Positions 25,441-33,791 of a DNA stretch of 64,000 bases are shown piece by piece. The notes beneath the pieces are model-generated. The model saw only the letters and a list, made by a program, of their open reading frames with translations. It was not told where the DNA came from and did not search any database. Each line of letters begins with the position of its first letter. Positions within the stretch are counted from its first letter, which is position 1. The position numbers were made by a program, and so were the translations under genes. Origin of the DNA: Bacillota bacterium (GTDB lineage: Bacteria; Bacillota; Clostridia; Lachnospirales; Lachnospiraceae); assembly GCA_023458035.1 (NCBI GenBank), contig JAEXAX010000034.1, positions 200,914 through 264,913 on the forward strand, written 5' to 3'.

Positions 25441-26117
25441 CAAAAACCGGAAAACGACGGAGTCTGAAACGGTGGCTGCTGGGGCTGTTGATCATCATCC
25501 TATTGGCGGTGAGTCTGCCGAATTTCATCGTTGTGATGATCGGCGGAGCCCGTTTTAAAAAGGCCGAGGAATTGCAGGCGGAGGATGGCTATCAGGCCAT
25601 CATGGTGCTGGGAGCAGGCATTACGAATTCAAACACTCCGACACCGATCCTGAAGGAACGACTGGACGCCGGCATCGAACTGTACCGGGCGGGTGCGGCA
25701 CCGAAGCTGTTAATGAGCGGAGATCATCAGACTGACTTTCATAATGAGGTGGCGGTGATGAAAAATTACGCTCTGGCACAAGGGGTGCCGGAAGATGATA
25801 TCTTTCTTGATCATGCCGGAATCTCGACTTATGACAGTATGTATCGTTCCAAGGCCATCTTTGGAGCCAAAAAACTGATTGTGGTGACCCAAGCCTACCA
25901 TCTGTACAGGGCCTGTATGATCGGGCAGCTGCTGGGCATGGAAGTGACGGGCGTTGTCGCTGATCGCAGACGACTGTCCGGTTGGCTGCAGCGGGATATC
26001 CGGGAAGCGGCAGCCAGACCGAAGGATCTGATCAAAGCCTTGTTGGCGCCGCGGGCGACCCACATGGGAGAGTCGATCTCTCTGGAACAGAGCGGACTGA
26101 TTACGGAAGAGCGTTAA
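25437..26117 (+). CDS. SanA/YdcF-like (DUF218) membrane protein
   Basis: This 226-aa protein has one N-terminal membrane helix (about 12-35) and a DUF218 domain (about 50-200). It shows the family pattern AIMVLGAGI, an ERLDAGIELYRAGAAPKLLMSG segment, EDDIFLDHAGISTYDSM and VVTQAYHLYRA. Relatives SanA and ElyC affect envelope integrity and vancomycin exclusion in enterobacteria. The GTG start overlaps the hydratase stop by 4 nt. A role in cell-wall precursor handling is an inference from distant relatives. Confidence 0.8.
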   Translation: MTKTGKRRSLKRWLLGLLIIILLAVSLPNFIVVMIGGARFKKAEELQAEDGYQAIMVLGAGITNSNTPTPILKERLDAGIELYRAGAAPKLLMSGDHQTDFHNEVAVMKNYALAQGVPEDDIFLDHAGISTYDSMYRSKAIFGAKKLIVVTQAYHLYRACMIGQLLGMEVTGVVADRRRLSGWLQRDIREAAARPKDLIKALLAPRATHMGESISLEQSGLITEER

Positions 26118-26155
26118 TATTCGCCCACTTTGCGGAAGCGGCAGAGCAAGCATAG

Positions 26156-26212
26156 AAAAAAAGGCCACCCGACAGGCGGCTCAGAGATGAGTACCTGTCG
26201 GGTGGCTTTTTT
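26156..26212 (+). terminator. Bidirectional terminator between sanA-like gene and PBP1A gene
   Basis: A 13-bp perfect stem (26164-26176 with 26194-26206) is flanked by an A-tract (26156-26162) and a T-tract (26207-26212). It lies between convergent stops at 26117 and 26249. Confidence 0.9.
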
Positions 26213-26248
26213 GTTTGCGGAGGCTGTGTGAATGAGGGGAAGGTCGTT

Positions 26249-28711
26249 TTAAGGATTGTTGGAATTTTGTTTCTTGTCCTCATCCTCTTTTTTCTTCTTT
26301 TCTTCGGCTTCCTTTTTTTTCTTTTCCTCTTCTTCTTTTTTCTTTTTTTCTTCAGCTTCCTTCTTTTTTTCTTCGGCTGACTTTGGACGGTGCGTCGTAC
26401 AGCTGATTAGCGGTGCGGTGCCCGGTTCAAACAATTCACCGTAGGCAGTGCCGTTGGCAATACAGGCTTCATTGGCCAGTAAACCGGAAACACGACAGAC
26501 ATTGACTCTTTCCAGACTGCCGGAGGAGGCGAAATTGGTATATTCCAGATTGGCATGGATACGATTCATGATTGATTTCCATAAACGGGCATGGAAGTAA
26601 TAATCGTCCTGTTCCATCGGCTGGGCATTGTCATAACCGATCCATATAGCGCCGGTGTAATACGGGGTATAGCCGCAGAACCATTCATCCTTATAATAAT
26701 CGGTGGTACCGGTCTTGCCGGCGATCGGTGAATTATTGAGAACAAAGTTGTTCGCGATACCTTCGGTAACGTTGGAAACCAGTGCATGGGTCATCAACTC
26801 AGCAGTCGAAGACTTAAACACCCGGCGGCCGGTATCCTTGGTGTTATCCAGGATTACATTGCCGTCCGCGTCCAGGATCTTGCTGTAGAAGATCGGACGG
26901 CGGTAGACACCGTCATTGGCGAAGGTGGCATAGGCGCCGGCCATTTCCAGAGGACTGGCGCCGTTTGTCAGACCGCCGAGGGCAATGGATTCGGCATGGC
27001 TGTCGGCCTCGGTCAACGAGGTGATGCCGTTTTTTAACAGATACTGATAGGCCGTCTGAGTTCCGATCTGCTGGATCACCTTAACTGCAACCGTATTCTT
27101 CGACAGCTGCAGGGCACGGCGAATGGTCATCATACCGGAATAGTTATTATCGGCATTACTGAAGGGGGTGCCGTTACTGAAGGTGGTCGGAGCATCATTA
27201 AAGGCCTGAGCCAGTGTCATACCGCCGGTATCTATGGCCGGACCGTACACACCGATCGGCTTGATACTGGAACCCGGCTGACGGGTGGAGTTGGTGGCGC
27301 GATTCCAACTGAGGTTGGTCTCCTTGCTGCCGCGACCGCCGACCACGGCCTTGACTTCGCCGGTATGCTGGTCGAGGATGGCGATGGCAGCCTGCGGCTG
27401 CGGCGCCAGCTGAATACTTTCGGCCAGTACAGTATCGCCCTCTTTCATGATGGATGCCCGATAGCCGTCGATAGCGGTCTGTGCATCCTCTTTGGAATAG
27501 AACTGCATATGGAAGCCGGCATCCGAGGCCTGATAATAGGCTGTCATATGCTCGCTCGAGTAATGCCTGGTTTCCCCATCCGCATGTTTGATGGAAACGG
27601 CATAGGTCAGTCCCCACTTGGTGTTTGGCGGATAGTTGGCCTCATTGGCAAATTCCTCATCGGCAATGCTCTGGATGTTCAGATCCTGTGTGGCGTAGAT
27701 CTTCAGACCGCCGCTGTATACGGAAGTGATGGCCTTAGCCTTGGAATACCCGTTTTTATCCTGCAGATCTTGGATGACCTGCTGGATCATGGCATCCATA
27801 AAATAAGAATAGACCGAGTTGTTTTCCGTCTGGGCTTCCGAGGCGGCGCCGATACGGCTGTAAACATCATCGACTGCCACTGCCTCGGCTTCCTCAGGTG
27901 TGATGAATTTGGCTTTGATCATGGCGGCCAGAACATCGCTGCGGCGGGCTGCATTTTCCTTCGGATTGGTGATTGGGTTATAGCGGGTCGGATTTTTGGT
28001 GATACCGGCCAGTACAGTGGCTTCCGACAGGTTCAATTCGGATACATCTTTATTAAAGTATTTCAATGAAGCAGCCTGTACGCCATAGGCACCCGCGCCG
28101 AGGTTGATGGTATTCAGATAATTCTCCAGAATGGTGTCTTTGCCGGCCACCTCTTCGAGTTTCAATGCCAGATACTGCTCCTGGATCTTACGACGGATTT
28201 TCTCAGAGGTATTTTCCCTGGTCCAGCCGGTAAACACGTTGTTTTTCAACAGCTGTTGGGTGATGGTGCTGGCGCCCTGTGAGAGCGAACGGGTTTGTAC
28301 GGCGATGGCCGCCGCGCGCAGGATACCCTGCGGATCGATGCCGTTATGCTGATAGAAGCGTTCATCCTCGATAGCGACCACGGCCTGCTGTAGCACCTTC
28401 GGGATCTTGTCGATGGTGACATAGATACGGTTGGCTGTCGAAGCATTCAGCTTTTGCAGTTCGGTTCCGTCTGCCGTATACACAAAGGTGGCCTCTTCAG
28501 AGGGTGACACATTCAGGTTTTCGATATTCGGTGCATTGGCGATGATGCTGCGAAAAATTCCGATGCCCATGGCAACTCCGGCCGAGAAACCGAGTACCAG
28601 CAGGAACAGGGACAGTCGCACGGCGATCATGACAAACTTACGGCCGAGCTTGGCAGCCGGTGCGCGCAAGGTTTCTTTTTTCTTCAAAAGATGATCTCTT
28701 GAGTAATTCAT
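26249..28711 (-). CDS. Bifunctional penicillin-binding protein 1A (GT51 transglycosylase + transpeptidase)
   Basis: An 820-aa class A PBP. Residues 1-60 include a membrane anchor. The GT51 domain (about 70-250) has EDERFYQHNGIDPQGILRA and GASTITQQLLKN. The transpeptidase domain (about 400-720) has the SxxK motif GSSIKPIG, SKNT (SxN) and AGKTGTT. The last about 45 residues are almost only Glu and Lys, ending in NSNNP, a low-complexity charged tail. ATG 28711 (MNYSRDHLL) follows AAAGGAG; an in-frame start 27 nt upstream has no ribosome binding site. It builds and cross-links peptidoglycan at the outer membrane face. Confidence 0.92.
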   Translation of the reverse strand: MNYSRDHLLKKKETLRAPAAKLGRKFVMIAVRLSLFLLVLGFSAGVAMGIGIFRSIIANAPNIENLNVSPSEEATFVYTADGTELQKLNASTANRIYVTIDKIPKVLQQAVVAIEDERFYQHNGIDPQGILRAAAIAVQTRSLSQGASTITQQLLKNNVFTGWTRENTSEKIRRKIQEQYLALKLEEVAGKDTILENYLNTINLGAGAYGVQAASLKYFNKDVSELNLSEATVLAGITKNPTRYNPITNPKENAARRSDVLAAMIKAKFITPEEAEAVAVDDVYSRIGAASEAQTENNSVYSYFMDAMIQQVIQDLQDKNGYSKAKAITSVYSGGLKIYATQDLNIQSIADEEFANEANYPPNTKWGLTYAVSIKHADGETRHYSSEHMTAYYQASDAGFHMQFYSKEDAQTAIDGYRASIMKEGDTVLAESIQLAPQPQAAIAILDQHTGEVKAVVGGRGSKETNLSWNRATNSTRQPGSSIKPIGVYGPAIDTGGMTLAQAFNDAPTTFSNGTPFSNADNNYSGMMTIRRALQLSKNTVAVKVIQQIGTQTAYQYLLKNGITSLTEADSHAESIALGGLTNGASPLEMAGAYATFANDGVYRRPIFYSKILDADGNVILDNTKDTGRRVFKSSTAELMTHALVSNVTEGIANNFVLNNSPIAGKTGTTDYYKDEWFCGYTPYYTGAIWIGYDNAQPMEQDDYYFHARLWKSIMNRIHANLEYTNFASSGSLERVNVCRVSGLLANEACIANGTAYGELFEPGTAPLISCTTHRPKSAEEKKKEAEEKKKKEEEEKKKKEAEEKKKKEDEDKKQNSNNP

Positions 28712-28792
28712 GAAGTATCTCCTTTCAAATGGGTACAAAACCCCATATATTAAAGTATTATATCAAGATTTCATATCAAAAGAAAGAAAAAG

Positions 28793-28822
28793 TTGGAGTG
28801 GTGAGGGAAGGCGTGGTATACT
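28793..28822 (+). promoter_or_regulatory. Promoter of yigZ-like gene
   Basis: TTGGAG (28793-28798), an 18-bp spacer and TATACT (28817-28822) lie 37 nt before the ATG. On the opposite strand TATAAT at 28763-28758 is a likely -10 box for the PBP1A gene, without a clear -35. Confidence 0.5.
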
Positions 28823-28859
28823 GAGGCCAATAAGACAGTCAGAGGACAGGGAGAGAATT

Positions 28860-29513
28860 ATGCGACGCAGAGTGTTTCAAAACGGACAGGCTGAATTGAC
28901 AGAAAAAAAATCACGCTTTATCGGCTACGTCTTTGCTATCGAATCAGAGGAAGATGCGTTGACCATCTTGGCTGCTCATCGAAAAGAATATTGGGATGCC
29001 AGACATCATTGCTATGCTTATGTGCTGGCCGGAGCGTCCCCGGTGATGCGCTTTTTTGATGACGGTGAGCCTTCCGGAACGGCCGGAAAACCGATCCTAG
29101 AGGTGCTGCAGCATACACAAACAGAAAATGTTCTGCTGATCGTCACTCGCTATTTCGGCGGCATTTTATTGGGTGCCGGCGGCTTGGTGCGAGCCTATAC
29201 AAAGGCGGCGGTGCTTGGATTGGAAGCGGCCGTGCTTGGAACGGTGACAGAGGGACGGCTGGCTGAGCTGACCTGTGAATATGATCAAAGCGGCAGACTG
29301 CAATACCACCTGGCCGAGCAGGGCATCCGGATTCTGGCTACGGAGTATGGACAGACCGTGACCCATAAGCTGCTGTTTTTGCCGGAGCAGGAGGAGAAGC
29401 TGGTTGCTCTGGTTGCCGAGCTGACCGGCGGTAGCCGGCATCCGGAAGCCATCAGAGCCTGCAGCTATCTGGAGTTGGCAGACGGATCGATCGAACAATT
29501 AAAAGAGGTATAA
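28860..29513 (+). CDS. YigZ/IMPACT family protein (UPF0029)
   Basis: A 217-aa protein with the UPF0029 N-terminal domain. It starts MRRRVFQNGQAELTEKKSRF and has the hallmark ARHHCYAYV, DDGEPSGTAGKPILEVL and VTRYFGGILLGAGGLVRAY, followed by the DUF1949 C-terminal domain (about 140-205). The family includes yeast and human IMPACT and has been linked to translation, but the bacterial role is unsettled. ATG 28860 follows GGGAGAG. Its last six codons and stop lie inside a 67-bp palindrome shared with the downstream terminator. Confidence 0.9.
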   Translation: MRRRVFQNGQAELTEKKSRFIGYVFAIESEEDALTILAAHRKEYWDARHHCYAYVLAGASPVMRFFDDGEPSGTAGKPILEVLQHTQTENVLLIVTRYFGGILLGAGGLVRAYTKAAVLGLEAAVLGTVTEGRLAELTCEYDQSGRLQYHLAEQGIRILATEYGQTVTHKLLFLPEQEEKLVALVAELTGGSRHPEAIRACSYLELADGSIEQLKEV

Positions 29514-29561
29514 CAAAAGCCTCCCGCTGCGGGAGGCTTTTGTTATACCTCTTTTAATTGT
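29495..29561. terminator. 67-bp perfect palindrome acting as bidirectional terminator
   Basis: Two 33-nt arms (29495-29527 and 29529-29561) are exact reverse complements around a single central T at 29528. The core CAAAAGCCTCCCGC/GCGGGAGGCTTTTG is a standard hairpin. The symmetry extends outward through the yigZ stop codon into its last six codons. It lies between the convergent yigZ (stop 29513) and typA (stop 29571). Confidence 0.92.
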
Positions 29562-29570
29562 ATAAAATCT

Positions 29571-31406
29571 TTATTTGTTGTTTCTGGCGGCCCGCTTTCT
29601 GGCAGTCGGATCAAGGATCTTTTTGCGAATCCGCAGAGAAATCGGCGTGATTTCCAGTAACTCGTCGGTGTCAATGAATTCCAGAGCCTGCTCCAGACTG
29701 AGGATGCGTGGCGGGATCAATTTTAAGGCATCATCCGAGCCGGAGGAACGTGTATTCGAGAGATGCTTGGTTTTGCAGACGTTCAACTCGATATCCTCTG
29801 CCTTACCGTTCTGGCCGACCACCATACCGCCATAGACCCTTTCGCCCGGACTGATAAAGAGGGTGCCGCGTTCCTGGGCATTAAACAGACCGTAGGTGAT
29901 GGCTTCGCCGCTTTCAAAAGCGATCAAGCTGCCTTGCTTACGATATTGGATCTCACCTTTAAACGGCGCATATTCCTCAAAGCTGCTGTTCATGATGCCG
30001 TTGCCCTTGGTATCGGTGAGGAATTCACCGCGGTATCCGATCAGGCCTCTGGCCGGGATCAGAAACTGTAATCTGGTGGTGCCGCTGCCGCTGACGGTCA
30101 TGCCCTGCAACTCACCCTTGCGCAGTGACAGCTTCTGGATCACGGCTCCGGAGAAGTCATCCGGTACATCAATCTGGACAAATTCCATCGGCTCCAGCAG
30201 GCGGCCGGCTTCATCCCTATGATACAGCACTTCGGCTTTGCTGACGGCGAATTCATAGCCCTCACGGCGCATATTTTCAATCAACACCGACAGATGCAGC
30301 TCGCCGCGGCCGGAAACCTTAAAGGCTTCGGTAGTGTCGGTTTCCTCGACCCGCAGGCTGACATCGGTATTCAATTCCCGGAACAGACGCTCGCGCAGGT
30401 GGCGAGAGGTTACAAACTTTCCTTCCTGACCGGCCAGCGGACTGTCATTGACAATAAAATACATGGCGATGGTCGGCTCGGAAATCTTTTGGAAGGGGAT
30501 GGCCTCCGGATGTTCCGGGTGACAGAGGGTATCGCCGATCGACAGGTCGGGGATACCGGACACCGCCACGATATCTCCGGCATAGGCTGTGGGCACCTCG
30601 ATCCGGGTCAAGCCCTGAAAGGTATACAACTTGCCGACCTTGACCCTTTTTAGCTTGGTGCTGTCATGCTCATTGACGATCAACAGCTCGTCATTGACGG
30701 AGAGAGTGCCGCATTCGATCTTTCCGATGCCGATACGGCCGACATATTCATTATAATCAATGGTGCTGATCAGCATCTGAGCCGGTTTGTCTTCCAGGCC
30801 CCGCGGCTGCGGGATAGATTTCAAAATGGCTTCAAACAGCGGTTCCATGGTTCCCTCGCGGACATCCGGCGAGTCGGATGCGTAACCATTTTTGGCAGAG
30901 GCATACAGGAAGGGGCAGTCCAGCTGTTCATCCGAAGCATCCAGCTCCAAAAGCAGCTCCAGCACTTCATCCACCACCTCGGCCGGTCGGGCATCCGGTC
31001 GATCGATCTTATTGACGCAGACGATCACCGGCAGCTCTAGGTCGAGTGCATTGCGGAGTACGAATTTGGTTTGCGGCATACTGCCCTCAAAAGCGTCCAC
31101 CACCAGAATGACGCCGTCTACCATCTTCAGAACCCGTTCGACTTCGCCGCCGAAGTCGGCATGCCCAGGGGTGTCGATGATATTGATTTTGGTATCTCGA
31201 TAGGTAATAGCGGTATTTTTAGCCAGGATGGTGATGCCGCGCTCGCGTTCGATGGCGTTTGAGTCCATCACTCGCTCCGCTACCTCTTGATTGGCACGAA
31301 AGGTACCGCTTTGCTTTAATAATTCATCAACCAAAGTTGTCTTGCCATGATCGACATGGGCGATGATGGCAATGTTTCTCAGTTGTTGTTGTCTGGAATT
31401 TTTCAT
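29571..31406 (-). CDS. typA: Translational GTPase TypA/BipA
   Basis: A 611-aa translation-factor GTPase. The G domain shows AHVDHGKTTLVD (P-loop, about 16-27), RGITI (switch I), DTPGHADFGGEVER (G3) and NKID (G4). Beta-barrel domain II, EF-G-like domains III and V, and the TypA-specific C-terminal domain (GKAEDIELNVCKTKHLSN) follow at the expected length. TypA acts in ribosome assembly and stress adaptation. It is monocistronic between a strong promoter and the shared palindromic terminator. Confidence 0.96.
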   Translation of the reverse strand: MKNSRQQQLRNIAIIAHVDHGKTTLVDELLKQSGTFRANQEVAERVMDSNAIERERGITILAKNTAITYRDTKINIIDTPGHADFGGEVERVLKMVDGVILVVDAFEGSMPQTKFVLRNALDLELPVIVCVNKIDRPDARPAEVVDEVLELLLELDASDEQLDCPFLYASAKNGYASDSPDVREGTMEPLFEAILKSIPQPRGLEDKPAQMLISTIDYNEYVGRIGIGKIECGTLSVNDELLIVNEHDSTKLKRVKVGKLYTFQGLTRIEVPTAYAGDIVAVSGIPDLSIGDTLCHPEHPEAIPFQKISEPTIAMYFIVNDSPLAGQEGKFVTSRHLRERLFRELNTDVSLRVEETDTTEAFKVSGRGELHLSVLIENMRREGYEFAVSKAEVLYHRDEAGRLLEPMEFVQIDVPDDFSGAVIQKLSLRKGELQGMTVSGSGTTRLQFLIPARGLIGYRGEFLTDTKGNGIMNSSFEEYAPFKGEIQYRKQGSLIAFESGEAITYGLFNAQERGTLFISPGERVYGGMVVGQNGKAEDIELNVCKTKHLSNTRSSGSDDALKLIPPRILSLEQALEFIDTDELLEITPISLRIRKKILDPTARKRAARNNK

Positions 31407-31474
31407 ATGATCACTTCTTTCTTTTGGCCTTGCGGCTTATTTTCGATTTGCAAATGCGATTGCATTAACACTTT

Positions 31475-31503
31475 ATTTTAACAAATATACTATTTGGTGA
31501 CAA
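31475..31503 (-). promoter_or_regulatory. typA promoter
   Basis: On the minus strand TTGTCA (31503-31498), a 17-bp spacer and TAAAAT (31480-31475) form a good sigma-A promoter about 70 nt before the typA start. Confidence 0.6.
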
Positions 31504-31558
31504 GAACAAGATAAACCATATAGGATAAGCGCTTTCGATCATGCGGCGGGATTATGGC

Positions 31559-31587
31559 TTGTAGGGGCGGGGAAAATCTAGTATAGT
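31559..31587 (+). promoter_or_regulatory. hflX promoter
   Basis: TTGTAG (31559-31564), a 17-bp spacer and TATAGT (31582-31587) lie 38 nt before the ATG of hflX. Confidence 0.6.
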
Positions 31588-31625
31588 GGAAAAAGATAAG
31601 CAAGTGGAAACGATTAGGAGGGGCT

Positions 31626-32882
31626 ATGCACGAAACAGCGCAAAAAAAAGAATCATATATTCTGATCGGCATCCAGTCAGAGGGTGAGGAGGTATTGGAG
31701 CGCAGTCTTGATGAGCTTCGCGAGCTGGTTGAAACAAGCGGCGCGCTGGCGCCGTGGCGACTGTCTCAACCGCTGGCCTTCCCGCATCCCAAAACATATT
31801 TGGGATGCGGGAAGGCAGAGGAACTGGCAGCATATTTGCGAGCGACAGGAGCCGACGGCATCGTCTGTGATGATGAGCTAAGCGCGGTACAGGTGCGAAA
31901 TTTGGAAGATCTGCTGCAAACCAAGGTGTTGGATCGAACCCTGGTGATTCTCGATATTTTCGCTAAAAGAGCCACTACATTTGAAGGGAAGCTACAGGTC
32001 GAGCTGGCTCAGCTTTCCGGTCTGTATGCCCGGCTGATCGGAAAAAACAGCAGTCTGTCCAGGCTGGGCGGCGGTATCGGTACCCGCGGGCCGGGCGAAA
32101 AGGCCCTGGAAATGAACAAGCGTCAGATCCGAAATCGGATGAATCATATTCGGCATGATCTGAAGGAAACAAAACAGCATCGCGAACTTTTGCGGGAAGC
32201 GCGCAAACGGACGGGGTTATTTCATGTTGCCGTCGTCGGCTATACCAACGCAGGGAAGTCAACCCTGCTGAATCTGATGACGCAGGCCTCGGTGACGGCT
32301 GCCGATCAGGTGTTTGCCACCCTGGAAGCGACGACCAGAGAATGCTGTCTGCCGAACAAGAAAAAAATCTTATTGACAGATACCGTCGGTTTTATTAAAA
32401 AGCTGCCGCACCATCTGATCGAAGCCTTTAAGAGTACCCTGGAAGAGGCGCGTTATGCCGATGCGCTGATCCATGTGGTCGATGCCTCGGCGCCGGACGC
32501 GGAGGAAAGAATGGCGCTGGTCTATCGTATTTTGAAAGAACTGGGGGCGGATGAGCTGCCGGTTCTGACTGTTTTTAATAAGATGGATCGCGTGACCGGG
32601 GCGCTTTATTTAGCTGATCCAAGAGCTGAGTCGGTGCTGCGCCTATCCTTATATGACAGACAGCAGGCGCAGGCGCAGATCGCCGAAGCCTTGCGGACTC
32701 TGGCGACGGAGAAGCTGCGCTATGTCGAGGGGGTGTTGGAGTTTGCCAAGGCCTCTCTTGTAGCGCGGATCAGGCGAGAAGGCAGTCTGCTGGAAGAGGA
32801 ATATCGCGAGGACGGAATCTTTATCCGCGCCTATGTGCCGGCAGCCGTGTACGGATTGTTGGAGTCAAAACCGGACTTATAA
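31626..32882 (+). CDS. hflX: Ribosome-splitting GTPase HflX
   Basis: A 418-aa GTPase with the HflX N-terminal domain (HPKTYLGCGKAEEL, about 55-70; the glycine-rich LSRLGGGIGTRGPGE, about 142-156), a coiled-coil linker and the G domain (VGYTNAGKST P-loop near residue 204, DTVGFI switch II, NKMD G4). HflX rescues stalled ribosomes and dissociates 70S particles under stress. AGGAGG lies 5 nt before the ATG. The conserved HPKTYLGCGKAEE segment is encoded by a perfect 18-bp hairpin (31776-31816). Confidence 0.95.
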   Translation: MHETAQKKESYILIGIQSEGEEVLERSLDELRELVETSGALAPWRLSQPLAFPHPKTYLGCGKAEELAAYLRATGADGIVCDDELSAVQVRNLEDLLQTKVLDRTLVILDIFAKRATTFEGKLQVELAQLSGLYARLIGKNSSLSRLGGGIGTRGPGEKALEMNKRQIRNRMNHIRHDLKETKQHRELLREARKRTGLFHVAVVGYTNAGKSTLLNLMTQASVTAADQVFATLEATTRECCLPNKKKILLTDTVGFIKKLPHHLIEAFKSTLEEARYADALIHVVDASAPDAEERMALVYRILKELGADELPVLTVFNKMDRVTGALYLADPRAESVLRLSLYDRQQAQAQIAEALRTLATEKLRYVEGVLEFAKASLVARIRREGSLLEEEYREDGIFIRAYVPAAVYGLLESKPDL

Positions 32883-32985
32883 GAGAAAATGACTTGCCAG
32901 ATCGTTTCGATTCGGTTATGCTTATCAGGTAGTACGGCGTAACGGTTGTTTCGCTTAAAAACGCTTAAAAAAGAATATAGAAAGA

Positions 32986-33073
32986 GACAAAGGGGTGCCG
33001 TTCGGCTGAGATATATCATAAATTGATGTAAACCCTAGGAACCTGTTGCGATCATGCGCGCGTAGGGATTGTC
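32986..33073 (+). promoter_or_regulatory. TPP (THI-box) riboswitch aptamer
   Basis: All conserved blocks are present: GGGGTGC (32991 on), GGCTGAGAT (33004 on), ACCCTAGGAACCTG, then GATCATGCGCGCGTAGGGA. P1 closes with GACAA (32986-32990) against TTGTC (33069-33073). It precedes thiT. Confidence 0.95.
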
Positions 33074-33097
33074 CGTATTTTACAGAAGATATGAAGA

Positions 33098-33128
33098 TCC
33101 TCTTTGCTCTTTCCACACAGCAAAGGGG
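33098..33128 (+). promoter_or_regulatory. Shine-Dalgarno-sequestering hairpin of the TPP riboswitch
   Basis: TCCTCTTTGCT (33098-33108) can pair with AGCAAAGGGGG (33119-33128), an 11-bp stem with two wobble pairs that hides the GGGGG ribosome binding site of thiT. No terminator T-tract is present, so control is probably at translation. Confidence 0.65.
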
Positions 33129-33135
33129 GATTATT

Positions 33136-33708
33136 ATGTCTGCATCTATTCACAAAACAACCGCTTGGATTGAGGCCGCTGTTATTGCGGCATTGGCGAT
33201 GGCTCTATCCTTTATTCCGGATTATCTGAGCTGGATGACACCGTCCTACGGTGCGATCGTAGCGATATTGTTTGCCCTGCGCCGAGGAACGGGGTTTGGA
33301 CTGCTGTCCGGTATGCTTTGGGGCTTACTGCATTTTGTAACCGGGAAGGCATTTTTTATGACGGTGCCGCAGGTGCTGATCGAGTACGTTTTGGCATTTA
33401 CCTGTATCGGGTTTGCCGGTGTGGTCAGCCGACAGTTTTTAAAGGCTCTGCATGAAAAACATCAGTCGAGGGCGCTCATCTGGGCGATTTGCGGAACCGT
33501 CATCGGTGTGGCGGCACGCTGGGTATGGCACTATGTGGCCGGGGTTATCTTCTGGGGCAGCTACGCGCCCGAAGGAGTATCGCCGTACTGGTATTCGTTT
33601 ACCGTCAACGGAGCTGCCGCCCTGCAAACGGTTATTGTCGTTTTGATCGTGGTCATTCCATTGGCTCTGAGCCATAAAAAGTTGTTTTTAACGGAGTATT
33701 TCGGATAA
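33136..33708 (+). CDS. thiT: Thiamine ECF transporter S component ThiT
   Basis: This 190-aa membrane protein has six hydrophobic helices and the ThiT (YuaJ) signature: AAVIAALAMALSFIP near the N-terminus, RRGTGFGLLSGMLWGLLHF (about 51-69), and a GVSPYWYSFTVNGAA stretch lining the thiamine site. It binds thiamine and works with the shared ECF energising module (EcfT and two ATPases), which is not in this window. ATG 33136 follows GGGGG and the TPP riboswitch, which confirms the substrate. Confidence 0.93.
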   Translation: MSASIHKTTAWIEAAVIAALAMALSFIPDYLSWMTPSYGAIVAILFALRRGTGFGLLSGMLWGLLHFVTGKAFFMTVPQVLIEYVLAFTCIGFAGVVSRQFLKALHEKHQSRALIWAICGTVIGVAARWVWHYVAGVIFWGSYAPEGVSPYWYSFTVNGAAALQTVIVVLIVVIPLALSHKKLFLTEYFG

Positions 33709-33791
33709 GCCGGATAGCCTCCGGGATGTCTTGAGCAGGAAAAACCAAGGGATAAGATAAAGCCCTGATTGAATGTATGGAGGGAGGAATA

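Noticed and set aside
27365..28069. 234-aa plus-strand open frame opposite the PBP1A gene
   Set aside because: Antisense shadow of conserved transglycosylase/transpeptidase codons, with no start signal or family features.
31525..31540. cre-like sequence (GATAAGCGCTTTCGAT) between typA and hflX
   Set aside because: Only a partial match to the catabolite-repression consensus, and neither neighbour is a carbon-use gene.
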